DNA of 18,541 nt from Bog-159 sp050011755 (lineage in GTDB: Bacteria > Acidobacteriota > Terriglobia > Bryobacterales > Bryobacteraceae): NCBI GenBank assembly GCA_050011755.1, contig JBEKIM010000084.1, positions 1 to 18,541 of the forward strand, read 5' to 3'. The translations under genes and the position numbers were made by a program. The stretch's first letter is position 1; each line of letters starts with the position of its first letter. Under the pieces are notes generated by a model, which ran no database searches, had not been told where the DNA came from, and worked only from the letters and a program-made list of their open reading frames with translations. Below, one piece after another: positions 1 through 6,969 of the stretch.

Positions 1-122
1 CCGCGTTTTCATGGCGGGGCAGGCGGTCACGGTAATGCGCGGCGAGCTTAGTACGTGAAACCGATACTCAATGATTTTTCGCCCAGGCGCTTAATTCATG
101 TCTGTAAAACAAATGTAAAAAC
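1..122 (+). repeat. Left copy of a 122-base inverted repeat at the window ends
   Basis: Bases 1-122 are the exact reverse complement of 18420-18541. Identity stops at base 123 (a here, c in the other copy). The two copies face each other across the whole window, and each lies upstream of an inward-reading gene (the MtrC-like gene here, the GloVer-repeat gene at the far end). The copy contains two short tgtaaaa direct repeats near its inner edge and no convincing gene. It may be a dispersed genomic repeat that ended the contig, or an assembly-graph overlap. It is unlikely to be a transposon end, because the enclosed genes are housekeeping and respiratory genes and no transposase is present. 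Confidence 0.9.
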
Positions 123-489
123 AGTTCAGGCGGCTAATCATAGGCCCCTGACCTTGCCGCCCAACGTCCGCGCAAAGGCAACTTTGACATTCCCACGTGC
201 AGGTTCTGCATGGGTCTGGCGGCCGCACGCTCCCGAGTCTAAGGCTTTCCATCGAATTCCCCCAACTTACTGTTTTGGGCCACAGTTTGCATAAGCCAGC
301 CGTCATGACGCAAATCGTGGCACAAGAAACTTAAAAAAAATGTGATCATATTAGTCCGGTTTCGGGTACTATCAATGTAAATTGCGCGTTTCTGTCCGTT
401 CGTTCAGCTTTGACGAACTGGAAAAGGGGGCTGCTGTCCCGCCCAGGCGCTGGCGTGCGGCGTTCAGGCCGTGCGCACTGGAGGCATGT
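123..489. other. Non-coding leader upstream of the mtrC-like gene
   Basis: No gene can be supported in these 367 bases. They presumably hold the promoter of the cytochrome operon. An A-rich stretch (331-340) is followed by tgtgatcata (341-350), which contains the palindrome tgatca and loosely resembles half of a CRP/FNR-type site. A TATCAA hexamer lies at 370-375 but has no good partner -35 box. TTGACA occurs at 184-189 without a credible -10 at the right spacing. None of these is strong enough to be called a promoter. Confidence 0.5.
480..484 (+). promoter_or_regulatory. Ribosome binding site that fixes the mtrC-like start
   Basis: GGAGG lies five bases before the ATG at 490. This fixes the start there rather than at the TTG at 382. 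The 36 residues encoded by the upstream in-frame stretch are arginine-rich and would place the hydrophobic signal segment too far from the N-terminus. Confidence 0.75.
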
Positions 490-2700
490 ATGCAGGTTCC
501 ATCTTCGATTTCAAGGATTTCACGTATCCTTCTGGTGTTGCTGCTGGTGGCCGGATCGGCCGTGCTCATTGGCGGATCTAAGTCGCCTTATTCACGCCTC
601 AGCAAGGCTTACTGGGCAAGTAAAGAGCTGGTCGATTTCGTGCTTCCCGGCTTGAATATCACCATCAATTCCGCATCCATCTCGAGCGCCGGTGTCATCA
701 GCGTCACCTATACCCTGACCGATCCCACGGGCCTGCCTTTGGATGCCTCCGGCGCCACCACCCCGGGAGTTATCTCGCTGGCATACGTGGCTGCCTATAT
801 CCCCAAAGGCCAGGAACAGTATGTGGCCTACACCACCGCGCAGGCCACCGGCGCGGTGCTGGGCACCATCACTCGTCCGGATTTCGAAGTGTTCACCGCT
901 CCGGCTAAGCAGATCGGCCCGGGCCAGTACACATACACTTTCATCGCCGCGGCGCCCGCGGGATTCGATCCCACCGTGACGACTACCGTCGCGGTCGCCG
1001 GCAACCGCGATCTCACGCCGTTCAATCTGGGCACGAACTACGCAGGCGCCACCTTCAACTTTGTGCCCAACGGCGCGTCCGTGACTGTCACTCGCGATGT
1101 CATCCGCACCCAGAGTTGCAACACCTGCCATTACCAATTGGCGTTCCACGGCGGCTATGCCAGCGGTATGCCCATGTGCGTCATGTGCCACCAGCCGCAG
1201 AACGCCGATCCGGTCACGGGCAACAGCCTGGATCTCAAGGTGTTTGCCCATAAGCTCCACATGGGTTCGCAGTTGCCCAGCGTTGTTGGGTACACGTCCA
1301 ACGGGAAAACCATTCCGGGAGCTCCCTACGAAATCAGCGGCTACATGAATTCGATCAATAACTTTTCCACTGTGATCGATCCCGCCGATCCCCGCCGCTG
1401 CGAGGTTTGCCATAGCCAGACCACCGGCGCGGCGCAAGCCAAAGCCTTCCTGACGGAGCCCACGCGGGCTGCCTGCGGCGCCTGCCACGACGATGTAAAC
1501 TTCGCGACCGGAGCCAATCACCCCGGCGGATTTCAGATGGATGACACCGAATGCGCCAACTGCCATATCCCGCAGGGTGAAACGCCCTTTGACGCTTCCA
1601 TTTTGGGGGCGCACGTGGTGCCCACGGATACCGCGGCTCTGTACCCGCAGAACCCCGATACCTTGATCGCCGGAATCAATTTGGCCATCACGGGCGTGAC
1701 CAATACGTCGGCGGGTCAAACGCCCACCGTCGCCTTTACCTTGCAGGACGACAGCGGCAACAACATCCCGGTATCCCAGGCCTCCACCCTGCAATTCACC
1801 GTGGCCGGCCCCACGACCGACTACGGATACACCAGCTTCGGAAGCGACACCGCCGGCACGCCGGGTTATGTGACGGAAAGCGCCGCAAAAGCGGCCTGTG
1901 CTTCCAACGGCACTTGCACTTACACTTTCACGCACGCGATTCCGGCGGGCGCCACAGGCACGTATACAATGGGCGGGGAGGCGCGCATGACTGTGACCGT
2001 TTTGGCCGGCACCACTTCCTCGCAGAGCGTGACGGAAGCGGCTTCGAATCCCGTGGTGAATTTCTCCGTGGATGGCTCACCCGTCACCCCTCGGCGCACC
2101 GTGGTTGTGGAGACTAACTGCAATAACTGCCACGTCGCGCTTTCGCTGCATGGCGGCTTGCGCAACAACACCGAATATTGCGTGTTGTGCCATAATCCAT
2201 CGAATACGGACGCCAGCACCCGCCCTAGCGCCGTCGTTGCATCGTACCAGACGCAGCCGCCACAGGGTATCAACTTCAATTTATTGGTTCACCGCATCCA
2301 CGACGGCGTGAACGCCGCTACCAACCCTGGCGGGCCGCCCAAGACTCCGTACATTGTGGTAGGGCACGGCGGAAGCATCAACGACTTCTCAGGCGTGCTC
2401 TTCCCGGTTATGAACGGGGCGGGCGATGCCACCTACATGCAAAACTGCGCGGTCTGTCACACCGCCGGCAGCGAGCAGAACCTGCCAATCGGCCTGAATC
2501 CGGTTCAGGATCCCCAGGGCTGGATCCAGGGAGCGACCGGAAACCCGGTACAGCCCGCTTCATCGGCTTGCAGCGGATGTCACGTTTCGGAGGGTGAATC
2601 CGCCCACTTCCTGGCCAATACGGATGTATTGGGCGAGAGTTGCAACGTATGCCATGCCGCGGGCGCGCAGTACGCGGTTGACGCCGTACATGCTCAGTAA
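490..2700 (+). CDS. mtrC: OmcA/MtrC-family decaheme c-type cytochrome
   Basis: A predicted extracellular decaheme cytochrome of 736 residues, the terminal electron-exchange component of an Mtr-type conduit. A basic start (R9, R12) precedes a hydrophobic stretch at about 13-29, a signal peptide or an N-terminal anchor. Ten CXXCH haem motifs fall in two groups of five, with first cysteines at 210, 230, 304, 329, 355 and at 544, 564, 653, 694, 718. A beta-rich Ig-like segment precedes each group (about 45-200 and 380-535). This is the split-barrel/pentahaem/split-barrel/pentahaem plan known for MtrC and OmcA. The first two haems of each group are 20 residues apart in both halves, consistent with internal duplication. 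There is no lipobox cysteine, unlike Shewanella MtrC. The only non-haem cysteines are C470 and C476 in domain III. The gene overlaps the mtrA-like gene by 11 bases. The family call is firm; direction of electron flow and acceptor are unknown. Confidence 0.92.
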   Translation: MQVPSSISRISRILLVLLLVAGSAVLIGGSKSPYSRLSKAYWASKELVDFVLPGLNITINSASISSAGVISVTYTLTDPTGLPLDASGATTPGVISLAYVAAYIPKGQEQYVAYTTAQATGAVLGTITRPDFEVFTAPAKQIGPGQYTYTFIAAAPAGFDPTVTTTVAVAGNRDLTPFNLGTNYAGATFNFVPNGASVTVTRDVIRTQSCNTCHYQLAFHGGYASGMPMCVMCHQPQNADPVTGNSLDLKVFAHKLHMGSQLPSVVGYTSNGKTIPGAPYEISGYMNSINNFSTVIDPADPRRCEVCHSQTTGAAQAKAFLTEPTRAACGACHDDVNFATGANHPGGFQMDDTECANCHIPQGETPFDASILGAHVVPTDTAALYPQNPDTLIAGINLAITGVTNTSAGQTPTVAFTLQDDSGNNIPVSQASTLQFTVAGPTTDYGYTSFGSDTAGTPGYVTESAAKAACASNGTCTYTFTHAIPAGATGTYTMGGEARMTVTVLAGTTSSQSVTEAASNPVVNFSVDGSPVTPRRTVVVETNCNNCHVALSLHGGLRNNTEYCVLCHNPSNTDASTRPSAVVASYQTQPPQGINFNLLVHRIHDGVNAATNPGGPPKTPYIVVGHGGSINDFSGVLFPVMNGAGDATYMQNCAVCHTAGSEQNLPIGLNPVQDPQGWIQGATGNPVQPASSACSGCHVSEGESAHFLANTDVLGESCNVCHAAGAQYAVDAVHAQ

Positions 2701-3628
2701 CCGTATTTACATCCTCTTCTTCCTCATTTGCTGGCGGGCGGGGGCGCAAACCCCCGCCCCCACTCCGGCCGCCGCCCCGGCCGCTCGGCAGTATGCCGGC
2801 TCGGAGACCTGCCAGCCGTGCCACGCAGACATCTACAGCGCTTTCCAGAAGAGCCCGCACAAGTTGGTCGACACTCAAAAACGCCGCGGCTGGGAGACCA
2901 GAGCCTGCGAGTCCTGTCAAGGTCCCGGCGGAAAACACGCCGCATCCGCCGACAAGGCGGACATCGTCAACCCGGCACACCTCGCCCCAGCCGAGGCCGA
3001 TCGCGACTGCCTGAAGTGCCATCTGAATCAGCCCACCCACATCGGCCGCATCGAGGACAGCCACGCGAAGAACGAAGTTGCGTGTACCGCCTGCCACTCC
3101 ATCCACGCGCACGGCCCCAACGGCTCGGTACCCAGAAAAATGGCGGCCATCAATGAACAGTGCGCAAGCTGCCACACGGCGGAGTGGGCCGAGTTCCAGC
3201 GGCCTTACAGACACCGCCTGCCCGAAGGCGCCATGTCCTGTGTGGACTGCCATAATCCGCACGGGAGCATTTCGCGCGCCTCTACACAGGCCTTTGCCGC
3301 CAACGAAACAGGCTGCTTCCGCTGCCACGGCAACCTGCGCGGTCCGTTCACGTTTGAGCATGCCCCCATGCGGATCGAAGGCTGTGCCGCCTGCCACGAG
3401 CCGCACGGCTCGGCCAATCCGCGCATGCTCATCCGCGCGGAAGTCCGCTACCTCTGCCTGGAGTGCCACGCGAACCTCCCATCCGCGCCCGGGCCGATTA
3501 AGAACCCTCCTGCGTTAGGCGGCGTCCCGCCCGCGTTTCACGACCTGTTCAGTCCGCAGTTCCAGAATTGCACCGTATGCCATAACAAGATCCACGGGTC
3601 TTACGTGAACCAGGAGTTGCTCAAATGA
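2690..3628 (+). CDS. mtrA: MtrA/DmsE-family periplasmic decaheme c-type cytochrome
   Basis: A periplasmic multihaem cytochrome of 312 residues, close to the roughly 330 of Shewanella MtrA. It should sit inside the MtrB barrel and carry electrons between the periplasm and MtrC. The start at 2690 gives a clean signal peptide (hydrophobic 6-15, AGA cleavage site at 17-19) followed by a Pro/Ala-rich linker; upstream in-frame residues are an out-of-frame reading of mtrC. Haem motif cysteines begin at 41, 73, 107, 132, 158, 184, 209, 232, 256 and 294. Nine are CXXCH. The second reads CESCQ (73-77), with Gln codon caa at 2918-2920 where the family has His. Recurrent NPHG/EPHG segments after haem motifs are typical of the family. 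The start codon lies inside the end of mtrC, so translation is probably coupled. DmsE, PioA and MtoA are close relatives; the MtrB neighbour supports the Mtr/Pio role. Confidence 0.93.
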   Translation: MLSNRIYILFFLICWRAGAQTPAPTPAAAPAARQYAGSETCQPCHADIYSAFQKSPHKLVDTQKRRGWETRACESCQGPGGKHAASADKADIVNPAHLAPAEADRDCLKCHLNQPTHIGRIEDSHAKNEVACTACHSIHAHGPNGSVPRKMAAINEQCASCHTAEWAEFQRPYRHRLPEGAMSCVDCHNPHGSISRASTQAFAANETGCFRCHGNLRGPFTFEHAPMRIEGCAACHEPHGSANPRMLIRAEVRYLCLECHANLPSAPGPIKNPPALGGVPPAFHDLFSPQFQNCTVCHNKIHGSYVNQELLK

Positions 3629-5622
3629 GGTGCATATTGGCTTTGTTTGTCACAATTCCGCTGTTTGCACAAACGACGGCTCCGCAGCCGGCCGCCGCCC
3701 CTGCACAGGCGCCTCCCCCAGCCGCCACCACTGCGGAGGCCGCCGCGCCCACCCCGTCCACCGAGCTCTGGATCACAGGCACCCTGGATCTCGGCTACCG
3801 CTTCACCAGCGTGGGCGGCGATAACGACGTCTATCGCAGCGTGGTCAACTTGGGCCAGGGCCCCCGCCTGCTAGGCCTGGATCTCATGATCGTCGATCCC
3901 AAGAAGCGGCTCTTCGATCGCCTGGAAGTGCGCGCCAATAACTGGGGCGGCGATCCCTATAACACCGTCCATTTGAACGCCTCCAAGCAGGGCATCTACG
4001 ATTTCAACTTCGACTACCGCGATATCGCCTACTTCAACTTACTGCCGTCCTTCGCCGACCCTCTGCTCGGTACCGGTCTCGTCCTCGACGAGGATTCCTC
4101 CTTCTCCCGCCGCCGCATGAGCGATTTCCAGTTGGATCTGCTTCCCGGCCATCGCATCATCCCCTACCTCGACTATGGCCGCGATTCCGGCCAGGGCACC
4201 GGCATCACCACCTTCGTCTCCGACGTGAACCAGTACCCCGTCGCCGACCGCACTTTCGATAAGACCGACAACTATCGCGGTGGCGTGCGCCTGGAGCTCA
4301 ATCGCTTCCACGCCACGCTGGAGCAGGGTGGCACCACGCTCCGCGACGACCAGTCGGCTTACGACTCCACCGTCAATTACGGCAACAACTATCAGCCGTA
4401 CTTTGGCCAGACCCTCGACCTGTCCAGCCTGGCGCAGGCTTATGGCATCCGCGGCAGTAGCATCTATAGCAAGGTCCTGTTTACCTCCAACCCATTCTCG
4501 TGGATGGATGTCTCCGGCCAGTTTCTATACAGCCTGCCCAACACAAGCGTCAACTATACCCAGGTCGATACCGGTAGCCTCGTGTTGCAGGAGGCCATCC
4601 TGTTTTATACCGGAGAACAGGCCCTGGGCTTCGCCGCGGGAAAACAGCCACACACCACCGGCAGCTTAGGTCTCGAGCTGCGCCCGATGAAGCGCCTGCG
4701 CATCCTTGAATCCTGGATGACCGACCGCATGCATACTTCCGCGGCCGGTCTGGTCACCGGCATGATTCTGCAGCCCCTCACCGCCGCCCAGACTGACCTC
4801 ACCCCGCTGGCCAGCCTGCTGGTGATGAACTACAACCAGGAGCAGACCGACGTATTGTTCGAAGTCACCCACAAGCTCACGCTGCGCGGCGGCTTTCGTT
4901 ATGTTTGGGGCAATGCCGAAACGGACGCCGCGCTGATCTCGGGACCCGGCCAGGAATCGAGCGACCTGCGCCAGCAGGTCGGCTTGGCGGGCGTCAACTT
5001 CCGCGCCACCCAAAAGCTCTCGGCCAACGTGGATTTCGAAGGCGCGGCTACGGACCACGCCTACTTCCGCACCAGCCTCTACAACTACCAGAAGATGCGC
5101 GCCCGCGCGCGCTATCAACTCGCCTCTACACTGGCTTTGCAGGCGAGTTTCTCCGTGTTGAACAACCAGAATCCCACGGCCGGCATCAATTACAGTTTCC
5201 TGAGCCGGCAGAATTCCCTATCGGCTTCATGGACTCCGTCGAAGCGTATCGGCATCCTGGGCGAATACACCCGTTCGACACTTTATTCCAATATCAACTA
5301 TCTGGAGCCGGAATTCCTCACCCCCGAGACATCTCTCTATCGGGATAATGCCCACAATGCCAGCGCCCTGATCGATCTGGCCCTGCCCAGCTATGCGAAA
5401 CTCGCGCCACACCTGGCGTTCGGCGGGTCGCTTTTCCTCTCGTCCGGCAGCCGCCCGACCACCTATTACCAGCCGCTCGCGCGCCTCTTGCTGCCGCTGC
5501 ACAAGGGGATAGCCTGGAAATCCGAATACCGCTATTACGGCTATGGCGAAACATTCTACGAATTAGAAGGCTTTCGCGCCCACATCTTCCAAACTGGCAT
5601 AACCCTTGGCACAGGGCTTTAG
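3625..5622 (+). CDS. mtrB: MtrB/PioB-family outer-membrane beta-barrel protein
   Basis: The outer-membrane porin that sheathes MtrA and docks MtrC in porin-cytochrome conduits. It has 665 residues, against about 697 for Shewanella MtrB. A short signal peptide (residues 1-15, ending LFA before Q16) is followed by a Pro/Ala-rich linker to about 45. The remainder is alternating polar and hydrophobic strand-forming sequence rich in Tyr, Asn and Gly. Typical family stretches such as YDFNFDYRDIAYFN (about 117-130) are visible, and there are no helical membrane segments. The mature protein has no cysteine, so it lacks the N-terminal CXXC pair of Shewanella MtrB. The last residue is Leu rather than the usual aromatic barrel end. 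The start overlaps the mtrA stop as ATGA, with AGGAG at 3612-3616. The family call rests on barrel character, size, sequence style and the operon position after mtrC and mtrA. Confidence 0.88.
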   Translation: MRCILALFVTIPLFAQTTAPQPAAAPAQAPPPAATTAEAAAPTPSTELWITGTLDLGYRFTSVGGDNDVYRSVVNLGQGPRLLGLDLMIVDPKKRLFDRLEVRANNWGGDPYNTVHLNASKQGIYDFNFDYRDIAYFNLLPSFADPLLGTGLVLDEDSSFSRRRMSDFQLDLLPGHRIIPYLDYGRDSGQGTGITTFVSDVNQYPVADRTFDKTDNYRGGVRLELNRFHATLEQGGTTLRDDQSAYDSTVNYGNNYQPYFGQTLDLSSLAQAYGIRGSSIYSKVLFTSNPFSWMDVSGQFLYSLPNTSVNYTQVDTGSLVLQEAILFYTGEQALGFAAGKQPHTTGSLGLELRPMKRLRILESWMTDRMHTSAAGLVTGMILQPLTAAQTDLTPLASLLVMNYNQEQTDVLFEVTHKLTLRGGFRYVWGNAETDAALISGPGQESSDLRQQVGLAGVNFRATQKLSANVDFEGAATDHAYFRTSLYNYQKMRARARYQLASTLALQASFSVLNNQNPTAGINYSFLSRQNSLSASWTPSKRIGILGEYTRSTLYSNINYLEPEFLTPETSLYRDNAHNASALIDLALPSYAKLAPHLAFGGSLFLSSGSRPTTYYQPLARLLLPLHKGIAWKSEYRYYGYGETFYELEGFRAHIFQTGITLGTGL

Positions 5623-5643
5623 CGTTAGGGTTATTATCACAAT

Positions 5644-6555
5644 GTGAAGACTTCGCGTATCGTTCTCTCGTCCGCCGTACTCATCTCCGCCGGAGTGGCG
5701 GCATACTTCGTTTTTCCGCCTGTAAGACTTTGGGCGCTAGTGGTGGCCGGGCACAGCCCGGTGTGCCCGATGTCGCATGCCGTGCAGTCGCGGGCCAACG
5801 TGGATGAGAAGGAGCGCATCAAGGACCGCATGCTCGCCGGCAGCCACCTGGTGAAAGAAGATAGCGGCCTGGAATTGTGGAGTACCCCCAAGGGCAACTT
5901 CTGGATCCCGAAGGGCAACCGCTTTGTGCTGCCGTTCAACCTGGCGGAGATGGAGCAGCACATCTACGGGACCGGAGAACATTTCATTCACGCCGGAGAC
6001 GTGGTGCTGGATTGCGGCGCCAGCGATGGGGATTTCACGCGCGAGGCGCTGGCGGCCGGGGCGCAGACCGTGGTGTCGGTCGAGATCTCACCCGGAAGCG
6101 CGGAATGCATCCGCCGGAATTTGGCCGCCGAAGTGGCCGCCGGCCGCGTGATTGTGTACCCGAAAGGCGTGTGGGACAAAGAGGATACGTTGACGTTAAA
6201 CGTGGACGATACCAACTTTGCCGCCAACAGCGTGGTCATGCGCCCGGAAACGTCGCATCCCAGCGTGCTGGTGCCCCTGACCACCATCGATAAGCTGGTG
6301 GCGGAATTGAAACTGCCGCGCGTGGACTTCATCAAGATGGATATTGAGGGCGCGGAAGTCCCGGCGCTGGCGGGCGCGCACCAGACGATTGCCCGGTTTA
6401 AGCCGCGGCTGGCGATCGCCACCGAGCACAAACCGGACGACGAGTACACGATTCCCGCGGCCGTGCGAAAAATCCGCCCGGATTACCAGATGGAGTGCGG
6501 TCCGTGCCTGGAGGCCAAGGGCCATGTGCGGCCGGATGTCTTGTATTTCTGGTAG
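5644..6555 (+). CDS. Membrane-anchored FkbM-type methyltransferase
   Basis: A SAM-dependent methyltransferase of the FkbM family, 303 residues. The Rossmann motif I reads VVLDCGASDGDF (120-131), and the family signature DFIKMDIEGAE lies at 228-238. Residues 5-24 form a hydrophobic helix and a second hydrophobic stretch follows at about 26-36, so the enzyme appears to be membrane-tethered or exported rather than freely cytosolic. FkbM enzymes generally methylate hydroxyl groups of sugars, polyketides or lipids; the substrate here cannot be told. The start is GTG: ATG two bases earlier runs straight into a stop, and no later Met keeps the anchor. The ribosome binding site is weak. It begins 21 bases after mtrB on the same strand and is probably co-transcribed with the conduit, though a functional link is unproven. 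Confidence 0.85.
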   Translation: MKTSRIVLSSAVLISAGVAAYFVFPPVRLWALVVAGHSPVCPMSHAVQSRANVDEKERIKDRMLAGSHLVKEDSGLELWSTPKGNFWIPKGNRFVLPFNLAEMEQHIYGTGEHFIHAGDVVLDCGASDGDFTREALAAGAQTVVSVEISPGSAECIRRNLAAEVAAGRVIVYPKGVWDKEDTLTLNVDDTNFAANSVVMRPETSHPSVLVPLTTIDKLVAELKLPRVDFIKMDIEGAEVPALAGAHQTIARFKPRLAIATEHKPDDEYTIPAAVRKIRPDYQMECGPCLEAKGHVRPDVLYFW

Positions 6556-6573
6556 GATGGCGAACTGAATTCA

Positions 6574-6969
6574 ATGCCGCTCAACCCGGACCCCGTCATC
6601 TTCCGCGCCGTGGTTTCCACCATCGTGCCGGAAGCGGCGATCCTCGACGAACCGGGCTGGCGCGACGTTCTTCAAGTCGTCGAATCCCTCCTGCGCGACC
6701 GTCCCGAATCGCTTAAGCGCCAGATCCGCATCTTCCTCCGCGCCATCGAGTGGCTGCCCGTGGTCCGTTACGGCCGCCCTTTCACGCGCCTCGATCCGCC
6801 CGTCCGTACGCGCGTCCTCGCCCACCTCGAAAACGATCGCATTCAGAAGATCCGCGTGGGCTTCTGGGGACTGCGTACCATCGTGCTGGCCGGCTACTAC
6901 GGCCGGCCGCAGGCCGCCCAAGCCATCGGTTACGCCGCCGGCCCGCGAGGCTGGGAGGCGCTCCGGTGA
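6574..6969 (+). CDS. Small partner of a GMC oxidoreductase (gluconate 2-dehydrogenase subunit 3-like)
   Basis: A mainly helical, Arg-rich protein of 131 residues. Its pattern, a helical region ending in a GRPF-TRLDPP loop (about 68-76), then LENDRIQKIRVGF and VLAGYYGRPQAAQAIGY (about 104-120), resembles the small subunit or N-terminal domain that accompanies GMC-type alcohol and sugar dehydrogenases. The next gene, a GMC flavoprotein, overlaps its stop as GTGA, which strongly suggests a protein complex. Classical small subunits of this family carry a Tat signal that exports the flavoprotein; none is visible here, so the pair is probably cytosolic or attached to the inner face of the membrane. 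No catalytic motif is seen. The assignment is from pattern and context only, so the functional name is moderate. Confidence 0.65.
   Translation: MPLNPDPVIFRAVVSTIVPEAAILDEPGWRDVLQVVESLLRDRPESLKRQIRIFLRAIEWLPVVRYGRPFTRLDPPVRTRVLAHLENDRIQKIRVGFWGLRTIVLAGYYGRPQAAQAIGYAAGPRGWEALR

Noticed and set aside
55..294. Small plus-strand gene starting in the terminal repeat
   Set aside because: No ribosome binding site, no domain, and the shared N-terminus with the opposite end is just the repeat itself.
318..333. Sigma-54-like promoter (TGGCAC followed by TT)
   Set aside because: The GG element has no GC at the required spacing, so the -12 box is absent.
441..451. Third partial copy of the terminal repeat (gcccaggcgct also at 81-91)
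   Set aside because: Only eleven bases match, which is expected by chance in GC-rich sequence.
382..489. In-frame TTG start giving a 772-residue MtrC-like protein
   Set aside because: It adds 36 Arg-rich residues before the signal segment and lacks a good ribosome binding site, while GGAGG sits at ideal spacing before the ATG at 490.
592..1935. Long minus-strand open frame opposite the mtrC-like gene
   Set aside because: It is a shadow of a high-GC gene on the other strand; the translation shows no recognisable domain and the plus-strand protein has ten haem motifs.
2408..3469. Minus-strand open frame of 353 residues opposite mtrC/mtrA
   Set aside because: Shadow frame; it spans the junction of two clearly real plus-strand genes and has no domain signal.
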